Of a DNA stretch of 64,000 nt, positions 16,905 to 25,282 are shown piece after piece. The notes below the pieces were generated by a model. The model was not told the DNA's origin. It did no database searches and saw only the letters and a program-made list of their open reading frames with translations. This DNA is from Roseateles_C aquae (GTDB lineage: Bacteria > Pseudomonadota > Gammaproteobacteria > Burkholderiales > Burkholderiaceae_C), in the NCBI RefSeq assembly GCF_032337115.1, contig NZ_JAVXZY010000002.1, positions 751,852-815,851 on the forward strand, given 5' to 3'. A program made the translations under genes and the position numbers. Within the stretch, counting starts at the first letter, position 1; every line of letters begins with the position of its first letter.

Positions 16905-17819
16905 ATGCCTCAAATCATCAACACCAACTTGCAGTCGCTGAACGCTCAGCGCAATCTGGCAAGTTCCCAGTCTTCGCTGACCGTGGCCATGCAACGCCTG
17001 TCTTCCGGCATGCGCGTCAACTCGGCCAAGGACGATGCCGCCGGCCTGGCCATCGCCGAACGGATGAACACCCAAGTACGCGGCATGAGTGTGGCCGTGC
17101 GCAACGCCAATGACGGCATCTCGCTGTCGCAAACGGCGGAAGGTGCCCTGGGCAAGGTCGGCGACATGCTGCAACGGATGCGCGAACTGGCGGTGCAATC
17201 CGCCAACGGCACCAACAACGCCACCGATCGCTCGGCATTGAACAATGAGTTCACCTCGCTGCAGAGTGAAATCAGTCGCCTTGCCGCGAACACAACCTTC
17301 AACGGCCAGGCCGTGCTGACCGGCACCACCGGCTTCACCTTCCAGGTTGGCGCCAATGCGACCACCAACGACACCATCACCATCACCGGCGTCGACATCC
17401 TTGGCACGACGACCAATGCCGGCCTCAACGATGGCGCCCTGGCGGAAGTGGCCAATGGCACCAACACCGACATCCTGAATGTCGGCGCGGCCGGCACCGG
17501 CGCCACCTTCGACGTCTATGCTGCCGGCACCAAGGGCGCACTGGATTCGGTCGCCAAGATCGATCTGGCCATCTCGCAGGTCAACACCGCCCGCTCCACC
17601 TTCGGCGCCGCACAGAACCGCTTTGATGCGGTGATCTCCAGCCTGAATGTGTCGGTGGAAAGCCAGTCGGCCGCGCGCAGCCGCATCATGGACGCGGACT
17701 TCGCCGCGGAAACCGCCAACCTGAGTCGCGCGCAGATCCTGCAGCAGGCCGGCAACGCGATGGTCTCCCAGGCCAATCAGCTGCCGCAGCAGGTGCTGAC
17801 GCTGCTGCGCGGCGGTTGA
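16905..17819 (+). CDS. fliC: Flagellin (copy 2 of 3)
   Basis: A 304-residue flagellin very close to copy 1: the same D0/D1 ends (RLSSGMRVNSAKDDAAGLAIAERM; RIMDADFAAETANL) and the same short centre, including the shared stretch NVGAAGTGATFDVYAAGTKG. Differences are scattered, with the centre carrying TITGVDILGTTTNAGLNDGALAE. AAAGGA precedes the ATG. It has its own sigma-28 promoter but no clear terminator. Confidence 0.97.
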   Translation: MPQIINTNLQSLNAQRNLASSQSSLTVAMQRLSSGMRVNSAKDDAAGLAIAERMNTQVRGMSVAVRNANDGISLSQTAEGALGKVGDMLQRMRELAVQSANGTNNATDRSALNNEFTSLQSEISRLAANTTFNGQAVLTGTTGFTFQVGANATTNDTITITGVDILGTTTNAGLNDGALAEVANGTNTDILNVGAAGTGATFDVYAAGTKGALDSVAKIDLAISQVNTARSTFGAAQNRFDAVISSLNVSVESQSAARSRIMDADFAAETANLSRAQILQQAGNAMVSQANQLPQQVLTLLRGG

Positions 17820-18175
17820 CGCCGCCAGGCGCAGGCCCGCCGCCCTACAGCGGCGCGCGTCTTGCGCTGGCCGAGATGGCGGCTGCCACGCCCTCGATCG
17901 CTGCTCGCACAGCGCATTGATGGGCGTGGTTTTCCGCCTTAATCGGCCTTTTGAGTTTTTTGAGCACTCGCAGAATTCGTTCACCGCGTCGCAATTTGTC
18001 GGCGTGAGATCCGGAGCCATCCGGGCGCTGTTGGGGTCAGTTCTTGCCCCTGCGGTGAACGGATGATCGGCAGACCCTGTGAGCAGGGCCACCAGCCCGC
18101 CAGACAAAAGGCGGCGGGCAGGGGTTCAGCAAGGTCGGTCGGCCGGTTGTCACCGGAATTTGCAGGAGTGCTCAA
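17820..18175. other. Intergenic region fliC2-fliC3
   Basis: This 356-base stretch has no gene that I can support. Unlike the other flagellin upstream regions it shows no good sigma-28 match. A stretch TTTTGAGTTTTTTGAG (around 17949) is locally AT-rich, and GG-N10-GC near 18033-18046 resembles a weak sigma-54 site. Confidence 0.6.
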
Positions 18176-19090
18176 ATGCCCCAGACCATCAATACCAATA
18201 TCGCGTCCCTGAATGCCCAGCGCAACCTGAACACCTCGCAGGGCATGCTTGGCGTCTCGATGCAGCGCCTGTCGTCCGGCATGCGCGTCAATTCGGCGAA
18301 GGATGATGCGGCCGGGCTGGCAATTGCCGAGCGCATGAATACCCAGGTTCGTGGCATGAACGTCGCGATCCGCAACGCCAATGACGGCATCTCGCTGGCG
18401 CAGACGGCGGAAGGCTCGCTGGGCAAGGTCGGCGACATGCTGCAGCGCATGCGTGAGCTGGCGGTGCAGGCGGCCAACGGCACCAACAATTCCAACGACC
18501 GCAGCGCACTGAACAATGAGTTCAGCCAGTTGCAGACCGAAATCAGCCGGCTGGTTCAGAACACCACGTTCAACGGCTCGCAGGTCTTGACCGGCGCGTC
18601 CACTGCCTTCACTTTCCAGGTCGGCCCGAACGCGACCTCGAACGACCAGATATCGATCAACTCGACCGATATGCTGACGACCACGACAGCGGCCGGCACC
18701 AACGATGGTGCGTTGGCCGCAGTGATCAATTCGACCACGACCGACATCCTGAACACAGGCGTGGCCGGCACCGGCGCCACCTTTGACGTCTACGTGCCTG
18801 GCACCCAGGGCGCACTGGACAGCGTGGCCAAGATCGATCTGGCGCTGGCGCAGATCAACCTGGCCCGCTCCACCTTCGGCGCGACGCAGAATCGCTTCGA
18901 TGCGGTGATCTCCAACCTGCAGGTGGCAGTCGAGAACCAGACCGCCGCACGCAGCCGCATCATGGATGCCGACTACGCGCAGGAAACCTCGAACATGTCG
19001 CGTGCGCAGATCCTGCAGCAGGCCGGCAATGCGATGGTGGCGCAGGCCAACCAGCTGCCGCAGCAGGTGCTGCAACTGCTCAAGGGCTGA
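18176..19090 (+). CDS. fliC: Flagellin (copy 3 of 3)
   Basis: A 304-residue flagellin with the conserved terminal helices (RLSSGMRVNSAKDDAAGLAIAERM; RIMDADYAQETSNM, ILQQAGNAMVAQANQ). It is the most divergent of the three in the centre (VLTGASTAFTFQVGPNATSNDQ, DVYVPGTQGALDS) and ends LQLLKG. GCAGGAG precedes the ATG. No sigma-28 promoter is evident upstream, so it may be expressed from another promoter. A modest terminator follows. Confidence 0.97.
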   Translation: MPQTINTNIASLNAQRNLNTSQGMLGVSMQRLSSGMRVNSAKDDAAGLAIAERMNTQVRGMNVAIRNANDGISLAQTAEGSLGKVGDMLQRMRELAVQAANGTNNSNDRSALNNEFSQLQTEISRLVQNTTFNGSQVLTGASTAFTFQVGPNATSNDQISINSTDMLTTTTAAGTNDGALAAVINSTTTDILNTGVAGTGATFDVYVPGTQGALDSVAKIDLALAQINLARSTFGATQNRFDAVISNLQVAVENQTAARSRIMDADYAQETSNMSRAQILQQAGNAMVAQANQLPQQVLQLLKG

Positions 19091-19091
19091 C

Positions 19092-19116
19092 GAGGGCTCC
19101 GCGCCCTCCCCCCTTT
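19092..19116 (+). terminator. Probable terminator after fliC3
   Basis: GAGGGC (19092-19097) pairs with GCCCTC (19103-19108) and is followed by CCCCCTTTT. The stem is short and the T-tract weak. Confidence 0.5.
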
Positions 19117-19129
19117 TCGCCGCATCGGC

Positions 19130-19156
19130 TCAAGTTCGTCCAGTGATGGTCGATAT
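19130..19156 (+). promoter_or_regulatory. Sigma-28 promoter of fliD
   Basis: TCAAGTTC, 11-base spacer, GTCGATAT. It lies 54 bases before the fliD ATG. Confidence 0.75.
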
Positions 19157-19209
19157 TCCCAGAGCCTGAGACTCGTTCGAGTGCGCAGGCGCACCAGCGA
19201 GACTCCGTC

Positions 19210-20661
19210 ATGGCAAGCATTACCAACACCGGCCCGGCCCTCAATTCGGCAGGCATAGGCAGCGGCCTGGACGTCAACTCGATCGTCACCAAGCTGATGA
19301 GCATCGAGGCTCAGCCGGTGACCGATCTGCAGCAGGCGACGACCAAGCTGCAAACCAAGATCTCTTCCTACGGCCAGATCCAGAGTGCGATCTCGGCGAT
19401 GCAGGACGCGGCGCGCAAGCTCAACACGCCCGAGACCTGGGCCGCCGCCACCGCCACCTCCTCGGACAGCAGCACCATCAGCGTCGCCGCGACCAGCGCA
19501 GCGCCGGGCAGTTACAGCGTCTCGGTCAGCCAGCTGGCGTCCGCCCAGAGCTTGTCCAGCGCCAGCTACACCAACAGCAGCACGGTCGTTGGCCAGGGTA
19601 GCATCACCATCGAGCCGGGCACCTGGAGTTCAGACCAATCGACCTTCACCAGCAAGTCGGGCGCCACGCCGGTCACCATCAACATCGCTTCGGGGCAGGA
19701 CTCGCTGTCCGCGATACGTGACCAGATCAATGCGGCCAAGGCCGGTGTCACGGCCTCCATCGTGACCGATAGCAAGGGCGCCCGCCTGGTGCTGCGCTCG
19801 CAAAGCACCGGCGAGACAAGCGGCTTCAAGGTCAGCGTCAGCGATGCCGACGGCGGCGATGGCGATACCGCCGGTCTCTCGGCACTGGCTTACGACCCGA
19901 CGGCCAGCGTCGCCTCGATGACCTTGAATCAATCTGCCGCCAATGCCAAGGCCAATATCAATGGCCTGGACATTGACTCGGAGTCGAACACCTTGAGCAC
20001 CAGTGTTGACGGCTTGAGCATCAACCTGCTCAAGACCAGCAGCTCGCCCATCACCATCAGTGTTGGCAGCGACAGCGCAGGCTTGAAAAAGAACATCACC
20101 GACTTCGTCACCGCCTACAACAGCGTCGCCAAGCTGTTCCGCGATCAGACCAAGTACGACAGCGCCAACAAGACCGCCGGCGCATTGCAAGGCGATTCTC
20201 GTGTTGTCGGCCTGCAGTCGCAGCTGCGCAGCCTGACAGGCAGTTCGACCAGCCTTGGCGGCGCCTTTTCACGTGTGGCCGACATCGGCCTTGACCCGGC
20301 GGGCGACGGCACGCTGACACTCAACAGCAGCAAGCTGGACAAGGCGCTGACCAACCTCACCGACCTGAAGCAGTTCTTCACCGGTGTGGACAGCAGCAAT
20401 GCCACCAACAACGGCTTCGCCCAGCGCTGGAACAAGTTTGCCAGCGACACCTTGGGCACCGATGGCCTGATCACCACCGGCCAGAAGGCGCTACAGAGCA
20501 ATGTGACCCGCAACAACGATCGCATCTCGCAGCTGCAGGACCATCTGGCACTGGTCGAGAAGCGCTTGCGTGCCCAGTACACCTCGCTGGACACGACCAT
20601 GGGCAAGATGAACCAGCTCTCAGCCTATGTGACCCAGCAATTCAGCACCAGCAGCAAGTAA
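19210..20661 (+). CDS. fliD: Filament cap protein FliD
   Basis: FliD (HAP2) caps the filament and helps flagellin fold into place. The 483-residue protein has the conserved N-terminal segment (SAGIGSGLDVNSIVTKLM), a Ser/Thr-rich middle and the C-terminal coiled coil (LQDHLALVEKRLRAQYTSLDTTMGKMNQLSAYVTQ; shown as one continuous region at about 430-475). It follows the flagellin genes and precedes fliS and fliT, the standard order. Confidence 0.96.
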   Translation: MASITNTGPALNSAGIGSGLDVNSIVTKLMSIEAQPVTDLQQATTKLQTKISSYGQIQSAISAMQDAARKLNTPETWAAATATSSDSSTISVAATSAAPGSYSVSVSQLASAQSLSSASYTNSSTVVGQGSITIEPGTWSSDQSTFTSKSGATPVTINIASGQDSLSAIRDQINAAKAGVTASIVTDSKGARLVLRSQSTGETSGFKVSVSDADGGDGDTAGLSALAYDPTASVASMTLNQSAANAKANINGLDIDSESNTLSTSVDGLSINLLKTSSSPITISVGSDSAGLKKNITDFVTAYNSVAKLFRDQTKYDSANKTAGALQGDSRVVGLQSQLRSLTGSSTSLGGAFSRVADIGLDPAGDGTLTLNSSKLDKALTNLTDLKQFFTGVDSSNATNNGFAQRWNKFASDTLGTDGLITTGQKALQSNVTRNNDRISQLQDHLALVEKRLRAQYTSLDTTMGKMNQLSAYVTQQFSTSSK

Positions 20662-20700
20662 GGCCGAGCAGCTGGCTTGCGGCCGTGCATGGCCCGCCCA

Positions 20701-20737
20701 CAGGCACCCGCCGCCAAGGCCGGTGCCTGTGTCGTTT
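20701..20737 (+). terminator. Possible terminator after fliD
   Basis: CAGGCACC (20701-20708) pairs with GGTGCCTG (20722-20729), extended inside by GCC/GGC. It is followed by TGTCGTTTC, so the T-tract is poor. Confidence 0.4.
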
Positions 20738-20823
20738 CTGGGGCTGCCGTCCTGGCTTGACCAAAGCGCGAAAAGCCCTGTTCCACGCCCCTTCCCTGCC
20801 AGATATTGCACAAGGTACCAGGC

Positions 20824-20850
20824 TCAAGTTCCGCGGTGCACGGCCGAAAA
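20824..20850 (+). promoter_or_regulatory. Sigma-28 promoter of fliS-fliT-ycgR
   Basis: TCAAGTTC, 11-base spacer, GCCGAAAA, 33 bases before the fliS ATG. It means fliST do not depend only on read-through from fliD. Confidence 0.75.
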
Positions 20851-20883
20851 AAACTCCAACACGGCCCACTTGGAAACTGAAAC

Positions 20884-21297
20884 ATGTACGGCAGCTCCTC
20901 ACCTTTCGCATCACGCAATCAGCGGGCCAGCGCGATGTACAACCGGGTCGGTCTGGAAACAGACGTCCTCAACGCCAGCCCGCACCGCCTCGTCAGCCTG
21001 CTGTTTGACGGCGTCAATGAAGCGATGTCGCAGGCCATCGGCGGCATCATGAGCGGCAACAATGAGGTCAAGAACCGTTGCCTCGGCCGCGCGGTGCGCA
21101 TCCTTGACGAAGGCCTGAAGGCGGCCCTGAATCTCGAGGCCGGCCCCCTGGCCACCGATCTGCGCGACCTCTATGCCTACCTCTGCATGCGCCTGACCCG
21201 GGCCAATCTGCACAGCGATATCGCGGCCATCGAAGAGTGCCAGCGTCTGCTGCAGCCAATTCGCGAGGCCTGGGCTGGCATCAGCGACAAGACCTGA
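20884..21297 (+). CDS. fliS: Flagellin export chaperone FliS
   Basis: FliS binds the flagellin C-terminus in the cytoplasm and keeps it export-competent. The 137-residue protein shows the family pattern: a Tyr/Met-containing N-terminus (SAMYNRVGLETDVLNASPHRLVSLLFDG), an all-helical body and ...LYAYLCMRLTRANLHSD. Length matches the family. It is followed 59 bases later by fliT. Confidence 0.95.
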   Translation: MYGSSSPFASRNQRASAMYNRVGLETDVLNASPHRLVSLLFDGVNEAMSQAIGGIMSGNNEVKNRCLGRAVRILDEGLKAALNLEAGPLATDLRDLYAYLCMRLTRANLHSDIAAIEECQRLLQPIREAWAGISDKT

Positions 21298-21356
21298 CCC
21301 GATTTGACCGTGCGCCGCGCTGGCGCCGCCCCACAAGACACGAACCGGATACCGCA

Positions 21357-21656
21357 ATGAATACCCACCTTCTCAGCTACTACGAAGCCATCGAACAAGC
21401 CAGCGCCGACATGCTCTCAGCCGCCCGCTCGGGCAACTGGGACGAAGTGGTCAAGCTCGAAGGCGCCTGTGTGCTCCTGATCTCGCAGCTCAAGCACGCG
21501 GCCACCGAATCGAAGCTGGCGCCCGAGGAGGCCCAGCTGAAGACGCGCATCATGCAGCGCATCCTGCTGAATGATGCCGAGATCCGCCACCTGGCCGAAC
21601 CCTGGCTGGACGATCTGGATCATGTGCTGGCCGGCAAGAGCAAAATGGTGCACTGA
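21357..21656 (+). CDS. fliT: Flagellar chaperone FliT
   Basis: FliT is the small helical chaperone for FliD and, in enterics, also binds FlhC. The 99-residue product begins MNTHLLSYYEAIEQAS and has a conserved central helix, consistent with FliT length (about 100-120). The upstream-extended frame lacks FliT character, so the ATG at 21357 is preferred. FliT diverges widely in sequence, so the name rests on length, helical pattern and position after fliS. Confidence 0.85.
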   Translation: MNTHLLSYYEAIEQASADMLSAARSGNWDEVVKLEGACVLLISQLKHAATESKLAPEEAQLKTRIMQRILLNDAEIRHLAEPWLDDLDHVLAGKSKMVH

Positions 21657-21740
21657 ACAAGTCCCTGGTGCCCACTCGAGCGCCCAGCCCCCAGCGACAG
21701 CCCCATCCCGGGGCTGTACGCACAAAATGACCCAAGCAGA

Positions 21741-22502
21741 ATGACTGCCGCGACCCGACCTGACAGCGCCACCGATACCGCCACCGCCCACGCCGAACTG
21801 GATGAATTCCGGGTCCATTCGGCCCCCGAAGTGGCGGGCTACCTGCGCGAGCTGAGCGAATCACAGCTGCGCGTGCTGCTCAGCACGCCAGATGGTCAGA
21901 CCCTGCACACGATGATTTGCGCGCTCGACGCGCCGCGCGGCGTGCTGGGCTTTGACATCCCGGGTGAGAACAGCCAGGTGCGCGCCCTGCTGGGCAGCGA
22001 CGAGGTGGTCGGCGTGGCCTTTCTGGATGCCATCAAGCTGCAGTTCGATCTTGAGGGCCTGGTGATCGTCAAGGACAAGAGCGGGCCCGTGCTGCGCGCC
22101 CAGCTGCCGCGGCGCATGTATCGCTTTCAACGCCGCCAGGCCTTCAGAGTGCAGCCCACCGGGCTGAACTTTCCCCGCGTCGCGCTGCGCCATCCCAGCC
22201 TGCCGGACATGCTGCTGAACCTGCGCGTGCTGGACATCTCCATGGGCGGCCTGGCCCTGCTGCTGCCTGAGGATGTGCCCGAGATCGAGGGCGGCATCGA
22301 ACTGGCCGGCGCGCTGATCGAGTTGGACCGTGACACGCGTTTCGAGCTCAGCCTGCGTCTGCAACATGTCGCCCCGATGGGCGAAGGCCATAGCGGCTCG
22401 CGGCTGGGCTGCGCCTTTGTGTCACTGCCTCCCAGCGCCTCGCGCGAGCTGCAGATCTACATCGACCAGACGCAAAAACGCCGCCGGATGATGAAGCTAT
22501 GA
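21741..22502 (+). CDS. ycgR: YcgR-type flagellar brake protein (PilZ)
   Basis: YcgR slows the motor when c-di-GMP is high. The 253-residue protein has an N-terminal YcgR domain (about 25-125) and a C-terminal PilZ domain (about 128-245). The c-di-GMP motifs are both present: RRQAFR (RxxxR) near residue 132, and DISMGG (D/NxSxxG) near 168. The gene lies 84 bases after fliT, so it could be read from the fliS sigma-28 promoter, matching the sigma-28 control of ycgR in E. coli. Its stop codon overlaps the next ATG. Confidence 0.93.
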   Translation: MTAATRPDSATDTATAHAELDEFRVHSAPEVAGYLRELSESQLRVLLSTPDGQTLHTMICALDAPRGVLGFDIPGENSQVRALLGSDEVVGVAFLDAIKLQFDLEGLVIVKDKSGPVLRAQLPRRMYRFQRRQAFRVQPTGLNFPRVALRHPSLPDMLLNLRVLDISMGGLALLLPEDVPEIEGGIELAGALIELDRDTRFELSLRLQHVAPMGEGHSGSRLGCAFVSLPPSASRELQIYIDQTQKRRRMMKL

Positions 22503-22993
22503 ATCCAGCCAGGCCGCGCGGCTTTACCTTGCTCGAGGTCGCCTTTGTGCTGGCGGTGCTCGGCATCGTGTTGGCCATCGCGGTGCCCGGCTATGCCCAC
22601 CTCAGCGCACGCGCCAAGCTGCGTTCGGCCGCCGAGGCGCTGGCCAGCGATCTGCGCAATGCGCGCCTGCTCAGCGTGCAGGAGCGCGTACCGGTCTTCG
22701 TCAGTTTTCACAGCGGCGCCCAGTGGTGCTGGGGCGTGAGCCGCACCCAGGCGTGCGAATGCGAGACCGGCAAGCCGCGCTGCGACGTCAGCAGCGCCAG
22801 CTACAAGAGCCATCCCGATGTGCTGCTGCAAGCCGGCAGCGACAGCGAGTTTGAACCGGGCCTCGGCCGCGCGATGCGCTGGAGCCAGGTCGGCATGTCC
22901 AACAGCAAGAACCAACAGCTGCATGTGGACCTGAATGCCATGGGCCGGCCGCAGATCTGCGGCCCCGCCGCGCCGCGCAGCTCGGACTGCTGA
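22499..22993 (+). CDS. GspH/FimT-like type IV pseudopilin
   Basis: The 164-residue protein starts with a class III signal peptide: a short basic leader, then G-FTLLEV, with the conserved Glu at +5, and a hydrophobic helix to about residue 32. Prepilin peptidase would cut before FTLLE. The body matches minor pseudopilins of the GspH/FimT type (RSAAEALASDLRNARLLSVQERVPV). It contains seven cysteines (for example WCWG, ACECETGKPRC), which could form disulfides in the periplasm. It overlaps ycgR by ATGA, so the two are cotranslated. No other pilus gene is nearby. Confidence 0.85.
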   Translation: MNPARPRGFTLLEVAFVLAVLGIVLAIAVPGYAHLSARAKLRSAAEALASDLRNARLLSVQERVPVFVSFHSGAQWCWGVSRTQACECETGKPRCDVSSASYKSHPDVLLQAGSDSEFEPGLGRAMRWSQVGMSNSKNQQLHVDLNAMGRPQICGPAAPRSSDC

Positions 22994-23023
22994 ACACAGG
23001 CAGCGCCTGCCGATAGAGCAGGC

Positions 23024-23347
23024 TCAGACCTGCATATTCATGATTTCCGAATAGGCGGCCACAAAGCGGTTGCGCACCTGCAGCGCTGCCTGAAAGCCGA
23101 TCTGCGCCTTCTGCATCGCCACCATGGTCTCTTCCAGGCTGACGGTGGGATTGTCCAGCTGCACCTCGCGCTGCATCGCCTGGGCCTGCATCTGCTGCTG
23201 GCTCACGCCCTTGAGCGCCTGTGCCATTGCATCGCCAAAGCTGCTGCCTGCGGCGGCCCGGGTCTTGGCCAGCGGCTGCCCATTGGTCGCCAGGCCGGCG
23301 CGGGCGGCGGCCTGGGCGAAATCGAAGGGTTTGAGCTTGACATCCAT
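23024..23347 (-). CDS. fliE: Flagellar hook-basal body protein FliE
   Basis: FliE is the first exported subunit and joins the MS ring to the rod. The 107-residue protein has the conserved C-terminal half (TVSLEETMVAMQKAQIGFQAALQVRNRFVAAYSEIMNMQV, given as residues about 68-107). The ATG at 23347 has AAGGAG 7 bases upstream. It is transcribed divergently from fliF. Confidence 0.95.
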   Translation of the reverse strand: MDVKLKPFDFAQAAARAGLATNGQPLAKTRAAAGSSFGDAMAQALKGVSQQQMQAQAMQREVQLDNPTVSLEETMVAMQKAQIGFQAALQVRNRFVAAYSEIMNMQV

Positions 23348-23459
23348 GGCGGGCTCCTTGCCGTGACAGCCCGGCGCACGTGGACGGCGCAAAGGCTTCT
23401 GGCAGGTGAGTGAATGCTAGGGCGTCAGCCGTGCTGCCAAGAGCCGAACTGCGCTCGCT

Positions 23460-23486
23460 TTGTCGGCCTCTTCTCGGCTTTCTTGA
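23460..23486 (-). promoter_or_regulatory. Probable sigma-28 promoter of fliE
   Basis: Minus-strand TCAAGAAA, 11-base spacer, GCCGACAA (7 of 8 in the -10). It gives a leader of about 100 bases before fliE. FliE is an early gene in enterics, so a late promoter here may be an addition to an early one. Confidence 0.55.
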
Positions 23487-23495
23487 GGGCCTGTT

Positions 23496-23506
23496 TCCGA
23501 ATAATC
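23496..23506 (+). promoter_or_regulatory. Shared TCCGAATAATC motif upstream of fliF
   Basis: The 11-base sequence TCCGAATAATC, containing a -10-like AATAAT, occurs 52 bases before fliF and again 66 bases before fliL (30617-30627). It may mark the -10 region of early (FlhDC-dependent) promoters. Confidence 0.4.
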
Positions 23507-23558
23507 AAAACCCGAGAAAGCCCCCAATTCATTCGCGACCGCCCCCCGCCCCAAGTCC

Positions 23559-25262
23559 ATGGACAACGCCCTCAGCCCGACCAGCAACGCGATCACGGAA
23601 ACGCCGGCCGTGGCCTTGCCCAGCCTCGGTGCCCGGGTGATGGCCCTGCCGCTGCGCAACAAGCTCGGCCTGGGCGCCGGCCTGGCTGCCCTGGCAGCGG
23701 TGCTGGTGGCGATGAGCATGTGGTCCTCGCAGGGCGACTATCGGCCGGTCTTCACCGGCCTGTCCGACAAGGATGGCGGCGCCGTCATCGCCCAGCTGGC
23801 GACACTGAACGTGCCCTACCGCAGCGAACCCGGCGGCATCATCCTGGTGCCGGCCGCTCAGGTCTATGACGTGCGCATGAAGCTGGCCTCGGCCGGCCTG
23901 CCCAAGGGCAGCACGGTCGGCTTCGAGCTGATGGACAAGCAGTCGATCGGCCAGACCCAGTTCAATGAACGCCTGAATTTCCAGCGTGCGCTCGAAGGCG
24001 AGCTGACCCGCACCATCACCGCGATGAGCGATGTCGCCGACGCCCGCGTGCATCTGGCGATGCCGCAGCAGAACGGCTTCTTCCGCGAACAGCAAAAGCC
24101 CAGTGCCTCGGTGATGCTGACGCTGCGCGGCGGCCACACGCTGGATCGCGCTCAGGTCGCCGGCATCATCCATCTGGTCTCGGCCAGCGTGCCGGAGCTG
24201 TCACCCAAGGCGGTCAGCGTGCTGGACAGCAGCGGCGCCTTGCTGAGCAGCAACAGCGCCGAGAACGGCAGCGGCCTGGACAGCCAGCAGCTGCAGTACA
24301 AGCAGCAGATCGAGGCGACGCTGAACAAGCGCATCTACGAACTGCTGGAGCCGGTGGTCGGCCGCGACAATCTGCGCGCCACCGTCAGCGCCGATGTCGA
24401 CTTCTCGCAGGTTGAATCGACGTCCGAGGAGTTCAAGCCCAACCAGGGTGCCAATGCCCAGGCCTCGGTGCGCAGCCAGCAGACCAATGAGTCGCAGAAC
24501 GCCGTGCCCGGCCAGCCCAGCGGCGTGCCCGGTGCGGCAACCAACCAGCCGCCGGTGCCGGCCACCGCCCCGATCAACGGCAGCGCGGCGCCGCTGCAGG
24601 CCACCCAGGGCGGCAGCGGCCAGCAGAACTCGCGCCGTGAGGCCGTCACCAACTACGAACTCGACAAGACGGTGCGCGTGACCCGCAATGCCACCGGCAC
24701 CGTGCGCCGACTCAACGCGGCCGTGGTCGTCAACCACCGCAGCAGCACCGACCCCAAGGGCAAGGTCAACAGCATCCCGGTGCCGCAGGAAGAGCTCGAC
24801 AAGCTGACCGCCCTGGTCAAGGAGACCATGGGCTTCAACCAGGAGCGCGGCGACTCGCTGAAGATCGTCAGCGCGCCCTTCGTCAGCGAAAAGGTCGACA
24901 ACGTCGACACCCCGCTGTGGAAGCAGCCCTGGCTGATCGACATCATCCGCGCCGCCGCCGTGCCGGCCGCGCTGGTGATGGTGGCCCTGATTGCCGTCTT
25001 CGGCATGGTGCGCCCGGCCATCCGCGCGGCCTACCCGCCGCCGCCCGAGCCTAGCGAGAGCGAGGCGGAAGGCACCGAGCTGAATGAAGTCGTCGACGAC
25101 CAGAACGTGCTGCTCGGCCCGAACGGACTGCCCGCACTCGAAGCCCCGGTCGCCAACGAAAAGCTGGAGCGCGCCCGCCAACTGGCCCGTGACAACCCGG
25201 CCGCCGTCGCCAACATCGTCCGCGCCTGGGTCAACGGCGAAGACCCGATGACCGCGACCTGA
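23559..25262 (+). CDS. fliF: Flagellar MS-ring protein FliF
   Basis: FliF forms the membrane-embedded MS ring on which the motor is built. The 567-residue protein has a first membrane helix (about 35-52), ring-building motifs (PVFTGLSDKDGGAVIAQL; FNERLNFQRALEGELTRTI), a Gln/Ala/Pro-rich loop (about 290-355), a second membrane helix (about 468-488) and the FliG-binding C-terminus (LERARQLARDNPAAVANIVRAWV, residues about 538-560). Length matches FliF. First gene of fliFGHIJK. Confidence 0.98.
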   Translation: MDNALSPTSNAITETPAVALPSLGARVMALPLRNKLGLGAGLAALAAVLVAMSMWSSQGDYRPVFTGLSDKDGGAVIAQLATLNVPYRSEPGGIILVPAAQVYDVRMKLASAGLPKGSTVGFELMDKQSIGQTQFNERLNFQRALEGELTRTITAMSDVADARVHLAMPQQNGFFREQQKPSASVMLTLRGGHTLDRAQVAGIIHLVSASVPELSPKAVSVLDSSGALLSSNSAENGSGLDSQQLQYKQQIEATLNKRIYELLEPVVGRDNLRATVSADVDFSQVESTSEEFKPNQGANAQASVRSQQTNESQNAVPGQPSGVPGAATNQPPVPATAPINGSAAPLQATQGGSGQQNSRREAVTNYELDKTVRVTRNATGTVRRLNAAVVVNHRSSTDPKGKVNSIPVPQEELDKLTALVKETMGFNQERGDSLKIVSAPFVSEKVDNVDTPLWKQPWLIDIIRAAAVPAALVMVALIAVFGMVRPAIRAAYPPPPEPSESEAEGTELNEVVDDQNVLLGPNGLPALEAPVANEKLERARQLARDNPAAVANIVRAWVNGEDPMTAT

Positions 25263-25282
25263 ACCGCCAAGGAGAACAAGCC

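Noticed and set aside
18030..18050. GG-N10-GC spacing upstream of fliC3, possible sigma-54 site.
   Set aside because: Only the two dinucleotides and TTGC match; the TGGCAC half is poor. Flagellar genes under FlhDC do not usually use sigma-54.
21697..21717. ACAGCCCC/GGGGCTGT hairpin between fliT and ycgR.
   Set aside because: It is a good stem but has no T-tract, so it may simply be intergenic structure; termination is unsupported.
23000..23015. GCCGATAG near 23008 on the plus strand.
   Set aside because: No acceptable -35 at 11 or 12 bases, and it points into the 3' end of fliE on the opposite strand.
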